A stretch of DNA of 64,000 nt from Linepithema humile (GCF_040581485.1 NC_090133.1:4774001-4838000), one strand, 5' to 3'; numbered from the stretch's first letter, positions 22,502-33,110 are shown. Numbers and translations: made by a program. Notes: a model not told the origin generated them from the sequence alone.

Positions 22502-22879
22502 TTAGACACGATATAGGCGCGATCGATGTCCTAAATTCGTGACATACATAGATCTGATGTTTCGGGTGCGATGACATCACTTGTCAGGCACGATATGGGC
22601 GCGATCAATATCATAAATGCGTGCCGTAGAACTGACATTTCGGGTGTAATGGCACCACTTATCAGGCAAGATATGGGCGCGATCAATATAAAAGCGTGAC
22701 GTAGGACTGACTAACGTTTCGGATGCGATGGCACCACTTGTCAGGCACGATATGGGCGCGATCAATATCATAAATGCGTGACGTAGGACTGACATTCGGG
22801 TGCGATGGCACCACTTGTCAGGCACGACAGGGCGCAATCATGTGCGTGGCGTAGAACTAACGTATACCGTTAGACTAAA

Positions 22880-22944
22880 TATACCGAGTATTCCAAAAGT
22901 CCCACAACGGGCAAAGCATTTTTGAGAAAAATTTTTTAAATAAA
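22880..22944 (+). repeat. Left inverted copy of repeat flanking the retroelement nest
   Basis: Starts tataccgagta, then ccaaaagtccc and caacgg, and ends near aaataaaa. It is the reverse complement of 28800-28881 apart from an internal gap of about 17 bases. Confidence 0.75.
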
Positions 22945-22955
22945 ATACGAGATAA

Positions 22956-23594
22956 TGTTATAACAAACTCACGAGATAAATAAGTCTCGGTCGATATTGG
23001 TAATAACGAGTATTATTTATTGTATAAGAGGGCACTAAATCTAGTAAAAATTGCTGGCGAGAGCTGATTGGTCGGATGGCAAGAGAGCCCTTTGGAGGGG
23101 AGAGAGGAGAGAACAACAAAAGAGCTAGACAACGATTTCTCGAGGCATTTTGCCTTGCGAAAGTTAAGAGAGAAAGGACAGCGCGTGTAAAAGAAAAGAA
23201 AGGACGAGGACGAGAAGAGAAGGAGGAGGAAGAGTGAAGAAGATTAGCGAAATGATTAAAGAAACGTAGACACGGAGATTTGGAAAAAGAAACCATAAAA
23301 ATAATCGCAAGGAAAGGAGCCGGTTACTGCCTGACTGTGAACTAAGTGTGAACCTCTTTTATATTTCGTATTCCTTGAAGACATGAACTATTCGCGAGAT
23401 CAGCTTTCGTCAAACTTTTGGTTGGGTGAAGAGAAATAAAGAAAAAGATCTGAACAGTTACCTCTAATATTCAAGAGCATTATTTGACTCTACAATCACA
23501 GCCAGCCCTTCTATCCTTATTTGCTTTCATGAGTCTAATTTTAACGACCTCTCTGACGTAATTTTTACAACGTTAAAGATACGCAAAGCTTACA
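22956..23594 (+). repeat. Probable 5' LTR (limits tentative)
   Basis: This is the stretch between the outer repeat and the primer site. It starts tgttataacaa, ends gcttaca and contains an AATAAA at 23435. No second LTR is available for comparison, so the limits rest only on the TG...CA rule and the primer site. Confidence 0.4.
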
Positions 23595-23601
23595 GTTAAT
23601 T

Positions 23602-23621
23602 TCAGAAGTGGGATTCAAACC
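23602..23621 (+). other. Primer binding site, tRNA-Leu type
   Basis: The word tcagaagtgggattcaaacc is complementary to the 3' T-arm and acceptor region typical of eukaryotic tRNA-Leu, except one A where a G is expected. The first few bases, which should pair with the CCA end, have diverged. Gag starts about 330 bases downstream. Confidence 0.6.
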
Positions 23622-23948
23622 GCGGAAAATGATAAATTTTGCTATTGAAATGATACAAGGTATTACGGCGTAGCAATAATCGGTTTGCGCATGAGCGATA
23701 CGTTGGATGGTGACGTTTGTGTGTGTGTTGAACTTTTGGCGGACAGATTGCTTTCGTGTATGATGTTTCTTTATTCTCCTGACCTTGTTTGTATATGCTG
23801 AGAAACTGCAAACGAGGTGTAACGGATCAGACGTGCGCGAGTGATATCGTTTGATTCTTTCGGAGTAGCTAGAGAAAGAGTTTCTGCAGTGCGTGGTTTA
23901 TTGATTGATTCACTCTGCGTGACGGGATCGAAGAACTGACTTAGAAAG

Positions 23949-25091
23949 ATGAATAAAGTGCAATTAGATAGACTGACAGTGGAGGAGTTGCGTGACCTGG
24001 CGCGTATTAATTCTTTGGAGTCGGCTGGTGTCAAGGCCGCGCTAATAGAAAGACTCACTACGCATTTTGACCGCGCTGGCTGGCCGAGCGCGGTCAAAAT
24101 GCGCACGGCGACTCTGAGCCATTCTTTGGAGGAGACCACATCCACAGCATCCACAATATCGGTAGATGGGCGGAGCCCTTCCCCTTTTTTTGAAATCGCA
24201 GGAGGGTCAAGCGGGACAGGTGACGCGGGGACGGAGTCGGCGTCGATAAGGGACGGCGCCGCGGCATCGAGAGTGAAAGACGGGATGGAAATCCAGGAGA
24301 TCGTGCGGGCGACTATTCAATCATATGAGGAGGCTAAACGAACGAGAGAAATACCCGGGAACAATATCTCGAGGCATAATTCGGATCCAGTAACGGTCGC
24401 TTCGCGCGATTCCTTGTCAAGTTCGATGTACGACTGGAAGCAGGTAAAACTTGCTAGAAATGCGATCCCTTCCTTTGCAGGAAAGGAAGACGAAAACGTA
24501 AGAAAGTGGACGGAGCGGGTTGCATCGATTGCGAGACTGTATAACATTGCCAACGAATCTTTAGTTATTGCTGCATGGGGACAATTAAAGGACAGAGCTC
24601 TGAACTGGTATCATCGACAGTCTATTGATACGGTTTCGACATGGGAGGATTTTAGAAAGGAGATATGCCGCTATTTTGATCGACGCGAGTCGTACACGGT
24701 AACACTTGCACGCATTAACAGACGTTTTTGGAGGTCACATTCCGAGCGCTTTGTAGATTACGCAGAGGATAAATTGCGTTTGATGCAATTATTATCTTTA
24801 TCAGAAAGAGAGCAGATCGAGTTGCTAACCGATGGAATTCGCAAATCTGCTTTGAGACGTCAAATACTGGGCACGTGGATAAGATCGGTGCCTGAATTTA
24901 TTGACTATGTCAGAACAATCACGGAGGATAATATTGTACAGAGGCAATTTTCGGGCTATGGTTTGAGAGGTGCTCCTTCGGGCAGAGTTGCATCGGATGC
25001 GCCCATAAGGTCGTGCAACGTATGTAAAAGAACTGGATACGAAGCGGGGGACTGTCGCCAGGCCAGACTTACGTGCTTTAAATGTGATTAG
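23949..25091 (+). pseudogene. gag: Gypsy Gag with N-terminal SAP-like domain
   Basis: 380 residues. Residues about 8-37 (LTVEELRDLAR, then GVKAALIERL) match the SAP putative DNA/RNA-binding motif. Residues about 170-325 form the retrotransposon Gag (capsid-like) region with WTERV, ALNWYH, WEDFRKEICRYF and FVDYAEDKL. A zinc knuckle at 356-369 has C-x2-C-x4-Y-x4-C: the expected histidine is tyrosine. A second knuckle begins at 376 but is cut by a TAG stop at 25089; its remaining H and C lie just after the stop at correct spacing. Gag would coat the element's RNA in cytoplasmic particles. A perfect 17-bp hairpin lies within the coding region at 24061-24103. Confidence 0.85.
24061..24103 (+). repeat. 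Perfect 17-bp hairpin within gag
   Basis: 24061-24077 (cgcattttgaccgcgct) is the exact reverse complement of 24087-24103, with a 9-base loop. It lies about 110 bases after the gag start, between the SAP-like domain and the capsid region. Confidence 0.9.
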
Positions 25092-25235
25092 CCGGGCCAT
25101 ATTAATGTAGCGTGCCCGAGACAGACTGCGGGTCGGGCCGCTACCTTGAATCACGTAACGCAAGAGGAAGCGCAGACTTCACAATAAATAAATATAGTCG
25201 ATAGATCTGCAAATAAGATTAGTCAATGTGCGAAA
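25092..25235 (+). pseudogene. Gag-protease junction broken by stops
   Basis: It has the same frame as Gag and protease. It contains the remainder of the second zinc knuckle and a second stop (TAA, 25185-25187). In a live relative Gag and Pol may have been one continuous frame; that is inference. Confidence 0.6.
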
Positions 25236-26003
25236 ATGCGTAGAGATGAGCTTTGTGTGATGCTTCGCAGTATTGTCAATGGTCAAGTGTCGTTTTGGGC
25301 ACTGGTCGATACGGGAAGCCCGGTTAGTTTAATAAAAAAATCCGTCTATCGAGATTTCTGTCGAAGCGAAGCCTTATTTAAGGTAAAAGACAGTCTACAG
25401 TTTAGTGGCGTTAATGGATCAATAATTTCGGTATATGGTAAAATTTTTGCGCAAGTCATGTTGAAGAAACTATCGGGTCATTATTTTGATATAGTGCTGT
25501 ATGTAGTAGACGACAGCACTATGGTTCATGATATCCTAATCGGCCGTGAATTCTGGATTCAGTCAAATATTAGAGTTATTTATGAAAGAGGAAACTATGA
25601 GTTCAGTTATACGCCAGAAACGAACGCGCAGCTGAGTTCAATCTTATCTATTAATGCTATAGAAAAAAAAGAACCTTTTGACAAAGTTTTAGAGAATTTA
25701 GAAGCAGATTTATTAATTAATGACAAAAAGAATTTGCTAAACGTTCTGGAAGAAGTGAGTGAATTAGTAGTCGAACCAATAAATGATGATTATTGTGTTA
25801 GAGTACATCTGAAAGACGAGTCGCTCTTTAGGTATGCGCCAAGGAGAATGTCATTTAATGAAAAAAAAGAAGTCGATGAGATCACGAAGGATCTCTTAAA
25901 GCATGATATTATTCAGCCCAGCGTCTCGCCTTATTACTCGCAAGTTGTTTTGGTAACAAAAAAAATGGTAATAGGCGTATGTGCGTGGATTTGCGCCCGT
26001 TAA
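25236..26003 (+). pseudogene. pol: Gypsy protease and start of reverse transcriptase
   Basis: A retropepsin-like aspartic protease carries the active-site motif LVDTGSPVSLI (Asp at residue 25) and a later ILIGREFW motif. After a linker it enters the N-terminal part of RT (YAPRRMS, IIQPSVSPYYSQVVLV). The frame is lost at a run of eight A at 25958-25965, right after the VTKK motif. RT resumes in a different frame, so a one- or two-base slip in that run is the likely cause. Confidence 0.85.
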
Positions 26004-27190
26004 ATCAGCGTATATTTCCTCAAAAATTCCCATTTCCGTTAATAGACGATCAATTGGATCAGTTGCACGATAAATGCATCTTTACGAAATTGGATCTGCG
26101 TGACGGTTTTCACCAGATCAGAATACACCCAGAAGATACTAAATTTTTTGCGTTCGCAACACATAATGCGCAATATGAATATAAAAGATTGCCTTTTGGT
26201 TATTCGGAAGCTCCCGCAAAGTTTCAGAAGAGGCTTTTCTTTATATTAAAAGATTTATTAAAATCGGGTAAAATTTTATTGTATATTGACGACATTTTGA
26301 TTCCGACGAGAACGGTTGATAAAAATTTAGTGATAATAAAAGAAGTGCTAACAATTTTGAAAAGATATAGTTTAGAATTGAATTGGGCAAAGTGTTTATT
26401 TTTGAGGAAGGAAATTGAGTTCTTGGGATATTCTGTGTCGGCTGAAGGAATTACTATGTGCAAACGCCACATTCAAGCTATTTTGGATTTTCCTCAACCG
26501 ATTAATATAAGGCAGGTGCGAGGTTTTCTTGGGCTTACGAGTTTTTTTAGACGATTCATAAAAGATTATGCAATTAAAACCAAACTTTTTATTCAATTAA
26601 CTAAAAAAAATGCTGACTTTGTATTTAACAGTGAATGTATAGATTCATTTCAATTGTTGAAAGGAGAATTAACATCGGCGCCAGTATTGCATATTTATAA
26701 TCCTTCGGCTGAAACAGAGTTGCATACAGACGCGAGCGCTTTGGGGTTTGGAGCTATATTACTTCAGAAGCAAAAATCTGGCATTTGGGCACCCATTGCG
26801 TACTTTAGCAAGGCAACAGTCGACGCGGAAAAACGTTATCATAGCTATGAATTGGAAACATTAGCCATTGTAAAGGCGGTAGAAAGATTTCATGTATACT
26901 TGCAAGGTATCACCTTCCGTGTGGTGACAAATTGTAACTCTTTAGTTCTAGCAATGAAAAAGATAAATATAAACCCAAAGATAGCGAGATGGACGTTGTT
27001 ACAAAACTATAGATTTGAATTAATTCATCAAACTTCGGAAAAAATGACGCATGTGGACTGTTTGAGTCGCAACATAATGTTAATAAATGTAATTTCTCTG
27101 GAGGTTTTATATAAGCAGTTGTCCGCGATGAAAAACTTAAACAAATTGCAGAAAGTGTTGAGCTTAAGGGTAATAAATATTTTACATTGA
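25979..27190 (+). pseudogene. pol: Gypsy reverse transcriptase and RNase H
   Basis: RT palm motifs are CVDLRPLN, FTKLDLRDGFHQI (first catalytic Asp at 39), LPFGYSEAPA and the catalytic YIDD at 102-105, then FLGYSVS. RNase H follows: HTDAS (Asp 251), YELETLAI (Glu) and HVDCLSR (Asp 360). The expected third acidic residue is Asn 318 (TNCNSL), so RNase H should be inactive even apart from the frame lesions. The C-terminal linker changes frame twice between about 27170 and 27235. Confidence 0.9.
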
Positions 27191-27235
27191 TTGACGGATT
27201 GCTGTTTAGAATCTATAAGGATTGATCTATAAGAA

Positions 27236-27814
27236 TTGTTCGTGGTTCCAGAGAATATGATTAGTAATGTAATACGTATCTACTATGATGACCTCGGTCA
27301 TGTGGATTTCAATAAAACAATTTTTGGCATTCTGTCTTATTACTGCTTTCCGTGTCTAAAATTAAAGGTGCGTCAATATTTAGACAATTGCGTTAGATGT
27401 TTGACTTTTTCGGCGAAGGCGGGTAAGCCTGAGAGGGAAATGGAGGTATTCGAGAGAGATCAAGTCCCCTTACAAACACTGCATATTGATCATTTTGAGC
27501 CCTTAGAGAAAACGATGGACGGGTTCAAACATATTCTGGTCATAATTGACGCGTTTTCGCGCTTTGTTTGGTTATTCGCAACAAAAACTACTAATACTAA
27601 TGAATCAATTGGACATTTAAGCACAGTGTTCAATATGTTTGGCTACCCGAAGCGTATAATTAGTGACAGGGGGACTGCTTTCACCTCGAATGACTTCACG
27701 CAGTTCATGGAAGTTAACAACATTAAGCATGTTAAAATCGCAGTTGCTTCTCCGTGGGCGAGAGAATTAAGTGTAAGAAAATGTTCATATCATATTTTAG
27801 GTATATTATTTTAG
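27236..27814 (+). pseudogene. pol: Gypsy integrase, truncated core
   Basis: The zinc-binding domain keeps His 22, Cys 52 and Cys 55, but the first histidine is replaced by Tyr 17 (IYYDDLGH). The catalytic core keeps two acids, Asp 85 (LHIDHF) and Asp 144 (ISDRGTAFTS). Similarity ends at ASPWA (about residue 175), so the third catalytic residue and the C-terminal domain are missing. The last 17 codons are foreign sequence running into the MITE at 27806. Confidence 0.85.
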
Positions 27815-27958
27815 ACAAATCATACACTAAAGTCTCGAATCATGTGCTTTTTTGTCAGAATGTATGGTAAAATTAAAATTTATACAATTATATCAATTAT
27901 CACTATGCCTTATGTGACAATTGTTTAGAGACTTTAGTGTATGATTTGTCTAAAATAA
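27806..27958. mobile_element. 153-bp MITE/foldback with perfect 31-bp arms
   Basis: Arms 27806-27836 and 27928-27958 are perfect inverted repeats (31 of 31), containing the core agacaaatcatacactaaag. The loop is 91 bases, AT-rich and non-coding. It sits about 45 bases after integrase homology ends. Perfect arms imply a recent insertion relative to the decayed host element. Target duplication is unclear because the flanks are AT-rich. Confidence 0.85.
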
Positions 27959-28103
27959 ATAAAATTAAATAGCTTAAAGTTTAATATTTCTATTCTATGT
28001 ATACTAAATTAGTTCTAACAATATTTATCATTTCTGTTCAGGCAGGCATAAATATACGAGATATTATATTTAATATGATGAAGAGCGATTGAATCAACGG
28101 CCC

Positions 28104-28488
28104 TGTCTTGTGACAGCCGCGTGATCGGTTGTTTTGGAATCGTTACCACGTGCTAAGATCGTGATTTCTTCGGCGCGCGCGCCGGTGTCTGACGACGGAA
28201 AAACTCGAATTTTGTCTTGTTCGCTTGACGATAGAGAGTAAGACGGCCTTTAGCGGTGAGTCGAGTCGATCTCGCTGTATCGAGCATTTGTATTCCGCTC
28301 CCGAGAGTCTAAACTAAAACTTTATCAATAGATGTAAGAGTGAGTAAATTAGCAATAAATTCTGTTGTGTGGTTGACTTTACAATTCTAATTAGCGTGAT
28401 TACTTCCACCTCCTTGCGACGTCCCAAAACCCGCGCCAAAAAATAAATATATTTTGAGTGGAGCGACAAGATCAGAGTTGTCGCTACA
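28104..28488 (+). repeat. LTR-like fragment (possible solo LTR)
   Basis: It begins tgtcttgtgacagcc and ends gagttgtcgctaca, obeying the TG...CA rule, and has an AATAAA near 28353. A 14-bp perfect palindrome (cggcgcgcgcgccg) lies at 28171-28184. It shows no similarity to the 22956-23594 LTR, so it belongs to another element. No target duplication was found. Orientation and family are uncertain. Confidence 0.35.
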
Positions 28489-28799
28489 ATTTCCAATCAA
28501 TTTCATTTTGTGTATTACAAGATTTCTTGTCGATGATACGTCTCTGTTTTACCTTCTATTTTTCGTAAAATTCGTTTTTTTGGTTGCGTGGCTTGAAAAA
28601 TCCTTTCAAATCGACCATCCGTAGTGTATTAGCATATGTGCTTTACTTACAGAAAAGGACTTTTCATTCTACACAGCCAAAAAAAAGTTAAGTATATTTG
28701 AAAAAAATAGGTAAAACAGACCACTTTAGGATCCCCTTAACAATGCTATTTAAAGCACACTAATATTGCTACTTAATGCGCCACTTAAAACTCTACAAC
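28489..28799. other. Non-coding spacer inside the nest
   Basis: AT-rich, no open frame of note. It may be internal DNA of the element whose ends are at 22880 and 28881. Confidence 0.4.
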
Positions 28800-28881
28800 T
28801 TTTATTTGAAACATTTTTCTCAACAATGCTTTTATTTTCGAGATATTTGTCCGTTGCGGGACTTTTGGGACACTCGGTATA
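28800..28881 (-). repeat. Right inverted copy of repeat flanking the nest
   Basis: Reads, on the minus strand, tataccgagtgtccc, then aaaagtcccgcaacgg, and ends in aaataaaa, matching 22880-22944 inverted. It is longer than the left copy by about 17 bases (an atatctcgaaaata segment). Confidence 0.75.
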
Positions 28882-31800
28882 TGTTTTTTTATGTTAGTAT
28901 GTTGGATAGCGAAATTAATTCCAAACAATTGCAATTAATTATTTGATCGATGATTAAATAAAAAATTCAAGGATTAGCATTTGTTCTTATAAATAAGTAT
29001 TTTAATTTATACAGAATATTTTGGAGAAACTATTTAATGATACTTAATTAACTTAAATATAGAAATATGTTTTGTACCGGCTTGTTTTATGTGTAAAACA
29101 CTATAAAGTTCTAGATGTCGAGACGGTTTTTTGCAAGACACCGCGGAACATTCTGTGCAGTTTGTAAATTCTAACGAGGCCTCGCGCGAACTAACGAGGG
29201 ACGAAGCAAACGTTACGGTTCGGCCCTAGACACAAAAAGTGCTCGAAAACGGCTGTAGCCACGGTTAGTGCCGTTGATTCAGGTTCTTAAATGGCGGCAT
29301 AGGTGCCTATAATAGGACCCCTATGTCTGACCCTTCAGGCTATTCTAGTTTCCACCGTGAATTCTGAGAGAGTGCTCGTAGATTCCACGATACGCCGCCG
29401 TAACTCTTTCTGCGCAACGTTCGCCGAACTGATCGAGCGCGATTGATTTATCAGCCAAATTATGAACTCTCAGATAGCGGCAGCTTTATAACGTTTAATC
29501 ACGCTCGCATATTTGCACGCGATCGTAAAAATTGTTTTTTTTAATGACTAACAATTCTGTTATTTAAAAAATAGTAATTGAAACATTGTTGCAAGCATAA
29601 AATGCGAAGCGCACGTTATTATAGCTGCAGGAAATGTTAATTGTTTAATGTTGAGGTCGCCAAACAATGGAGAGACACCTCTCTCCTCCTCACACACCTC
29701 TCTCCACCTCTCACCTTAAATTGGCTAAACTAACTCGCATCAACAAACGATCATTAAAATTCGAGCAGGGAGGGGAAGATGAGTCTGGCAGATACGACCG
29801 GCAATCCGGGCGAACCCATACATCACTGCGGTGACCAATTTAGGAGCATCGTTCCGAAGTTCCGCGAAGGGCGGGCACGTTTAGCAGGAAGGACCACCGC
29901 ACACAGGAAAGGAGAAATTGTAATAGAGAAAGCCAAACGTGCACGGACCGCGGAGAGAGAGCACCCGTCGAATCTTTCCGCTCGTCTGACGAGTGTGTGG
30001 CATGCAAAGTGGCGTGTAATAGCGCGTAATTTGTAAATCCGAGGCGTTTTCCATCCCTGCCGACTGTAATTAGCATGCAAAAATATCGATACTCTGTTGA
30101 AAAACAAACATTTTTCATTAGGTTCTCTCCGCCGGCGTTCGGAAGGCTCACGCAACGCATCCGCTTGTCGGGCTTTTTCGATTTTTTTTTTTTTTTTGCC
30201 GGAATGCGTCTACCTCCCGTGTGGACCAATCGCGCAGCTCTATTGAAAATCAGAACTCTTTTCCATTGGATTCGCGCTCTCGGCAGCGAGTTAAACAGCG
30301 TTAAAAAGGCGCCGTACACGCGTCCCGGTTGCACGCTCACGCAACCGTCTGGAACGACTCCCTCGCGTACTTACGTGCGAATTCACCTGTGGGGCACGAG
30401 ACTCGCTCGCAGGCACGTATACACTGCCGCCAGTGCGAGCGAGCGTACACACTTGTGTACGCACGCATGCACACGGGAATAACGTTGCGTGTCTACACGT
30501 CTGCTTGCGAGAGGATGCGCCGCGGTGCTTATAAACGTCCGCTTGCCGATGCGCGGTCTACGCGGTGGCCTTGGGTCAATGTCGCATACTTGTCGGCCAG
30601 GGCTGCGCCAGCCTGAGCATGTGTGCCTACCTTCCTACGAATCACCTCCATGCACTCCGGCGTGAAATAGCACGCCGCCGCGGTCCGTGTGAGGGGACGC
30701 GCTCGTGCAAATGGCAACGCCGAGATATACCCGGGTCATCCGGGGTCAGCACACGTGAAACAAACTTAGCCGCGGTGGCAGATGGACTGTAGCCGCTATT
30801 TGTCATGGCCGCCGCGGGAGCTGAGGAGCGCGTTGCTTAGATCCATTTATTAACTCTGGGAACGCCCGGCTCCTTCTCTTCCACTTCCTCCTCGGAGTTA
30901 CACGCACCACTTTTGCTAGAATGCAATGGGGGCAGTCTTTTCCCGTGCTCAGATTTTATATTTAAAAAAAGTAGATTATTTCTTCCGTAAACCGTTCCAT
31001 AGTCATTACCAGTAGTAATATTCACTGCTCTTGTCATAATATGTAAACCAGCACATGTAGCCGTTGTAGAACAGTGTGTATTTAAACCTCGAATAAAATT
31101 CTTTATAATTTTGCAGAGAAATTTCTTTAAAAAGATTCACTAAAAATTTTAGGTTTTCTAGATTTTTTAAAAGTGAACACTGCCCTGTACGAGAACTTGA
31201 CATAATTTTAAGAGCTTCGATAAAAAAGTAATTTATTAGCAAAAATGCATAAAATACTAGATTTACTTTGTAAAAAGACATATTGATAATAAATCATTAG
31301 TTGTATCGTCACATTACTTAGACGCTTTAAACAATAATGGGCAAAACAGCGCTTTACTGCGTTGCACTGAAGATATTCAAACGCACAGAAGATATTCAAT
31401 TTGTTTCGTAACTAACTCCTCTACGGTCACCTGTGGTCCCTATTTTACGCACAAACAGATACTGCACAGGTGACGCATAAATAGTTAATTTTCGTGAGTG
31501 GACGTTTATCGTCGCGGTCTTTTCCATCGACACTTGACCGTCATGACATTCGAGGAAACGTTGCTTATTTCATTCATTACGATGGCATCGATCATTCTAA
31601 ATAATAGCCGGGTGAAGTTGGGCGGTAGCTAAAAGACTCAAGAATGACGTGTTTTTTTTCTGGGAAAAAGTAATACGAGTCTGGCTTCTCCATAAATCTG
31701 TATGATTTATTCATGATCTCTGCCGCGACTAATATAAGGCTTTAATTTTATGAGCAGCTTCGATTTTTCATATACTCGCGCGTGTATACGTATGTGCGCG

Positions 31801-33110
31801 CATATGGACACTCATAAACTATATACACGCAGAGATATTTAAAAGAAAGTAAAATAGGACCATTGGCGCCCGTTATTAAGATATCGATCGCCAAGCCCAC
31901 GCGCGTCAAAACGTAGCATACGATAATTACTGTAAATACGACGGCGGAGCTAACCGAAAATTCTTGCTAACTATCATTAATTCTATGCCGATGGAACAGT
32001 GATAGCAAAAAACGTTTATGACGCGGACCATCGTGTCCAAATCACCCGGCGAGAATAATCGCGCAAAAATGTCAACGGCTGCGAATTCGAAGACATCGCT
32101 CCGCTGTGCGATTAGAGAAAACCTCATTAACACCATTAATTATAAAGGCATAAACAGATAGACTTTCTTCTAACTTAAGTATGCATCAAGATACTTATTA
32201 GAAAATATATTAATAAAATAGTTCAACAAGAGCAAAGAATATCAAAACAAATTAATGAATGCGAATCGTAAATGACGTTAATGAAGAGAATCATTTTGTT
32301 CACTTAGCAGCAACGCACAATATTAATATGCTACTATAATGAAAATATTCTTTTCAAGAATATTCAAGGAATACTTGACTTTCTCTTGACTTAGAAATGA
32401 GAAGTAAGTAGATACTCGAGAACTATTACTGTCTGTGTTTCGCGAAAACGTCCCGTTGCACGCATTCACAATTGTACCGGAAATGAGAAGCGTGAAATGA
32501 TTATAGATCTGTCGCTCTGGGCCTGCCAAATTACAGGCCTGTGGGCGAGGCGTATGCGTGAAGAAACGCGCGCGATACGTTCGCGGGTGAACGCGAGCGA
32601 TTACATCCGCGCCACACACAATGCGTTACGCGTGCATACACACACGCGATAAGTGAGATCAAGCCGGAAACGGTAGTGCGCGGATTAGAGCGTCGGTTTG
32701 TTTTGCTCCGGAACAGATCGTACACCGGCACGAAAGCGAGACGTTTTACTCGTGCTTTCGGATCGTACGCAAGACGTTTACGATTACGTGATTGCATTGG
32801 AATTTCCTCTGGCTATTTGTTAGAAGTCAAAATAATTCTAAGCGCTGCATTTGTCATTATCATTACATTATATTACAGTCCAAATTAATTAAACAATCTG
32901 CTGTTCGGTAAGAATGAGATACTAGCGGGACATCGTACGCTCCTCCTCGCTCTCGCGCCGCTATTAACATACGCTCGCCATTGTCGAGCAGCGTGTAGGT
33001 GAATGGGGTACCGGCACATGTGCGGGAGGGAACTTCCGCAGCTCCACGCCGCTTCGCTGTAACAGTAGTGAAAGACGAAGACTGCGATACAAACGGAATG
33101 AGAGATGCGT
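28882..33110. other. Non-coding; mixed CpG-rich and AT-rich, no supported gene
   Basis: CpG-rich blocks lie at about 29.1-29.5 and 29.8-30.8 kb and near 32.5-33.4 kb, with many overlapping short frames but no domain. A T16 run lies at 30182-30197. No tRNA, repeat family or element was identified. Confidence 0.45.

Larger units (their letters stand above)
21449..22860. repeat. Satellite array of about 79-bp units, interrupted by insertions
   Basis: The intact part (22509-22860) has units beginning cgatatgggcgcgatcaata at about 22509, 22591, 22669, 22748 and 22825, with spacing of 77-82. Each unit also carries ggcaccacttgtcaggca. Degraded pieces of the same unit lie at 21449-21486, 21643-21677 and 21872-21946, separated by unrelated DNA. 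A long minus-strand frame across the intact part is a by-product of the 26-codon period. Confidence 0.85.
22956..27765 (+). mobile_element. Decayed Ty3/gypsy LTR retrotransposon, 3' truncated
   Basis: In order on the plus strand: possible 5' LTR, tRNA-type primer site, Gag, protease, reverse transcriptase, RNase H and integrase. This is the domain order of Ty3/gypsy (Metaviridae). Homology to integrase stops after the ASPWA motif near 27760, and no matching 3' LTR follows. Gag and protease-RT share one frame but are separated by two stops. Another frame change occurs inside RT and again before integrase. The copy is dead by several independent lesions. Confidence 0.9.

Noticed and set aside
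22577..22837. Minus-strand frame with a 26-residue peptide repeat
   Set aside because: Unit length close to 78 bp is a multiple of three, so any satellite frame repeats; indels between units break it.
22509..22860. CRISPR array
   Set aside because: Units of about 79 bp repeat in full, without short repeats and unique spacers, in a eukaryotic genome.
27806..27958. microRNA precursor
   Set aside because: The loop of 91 bases and the perfect 31-bp end-to-end arms fit a MITE better than a pre-miRNA; no known miRNA seed was recognised.
22956..28488. Treating 22956-23594 and 28104-28488 as the two LTRs of one element
   Set aside because: Their ends and interiors show no visible similarity, so they cannot be a pair.
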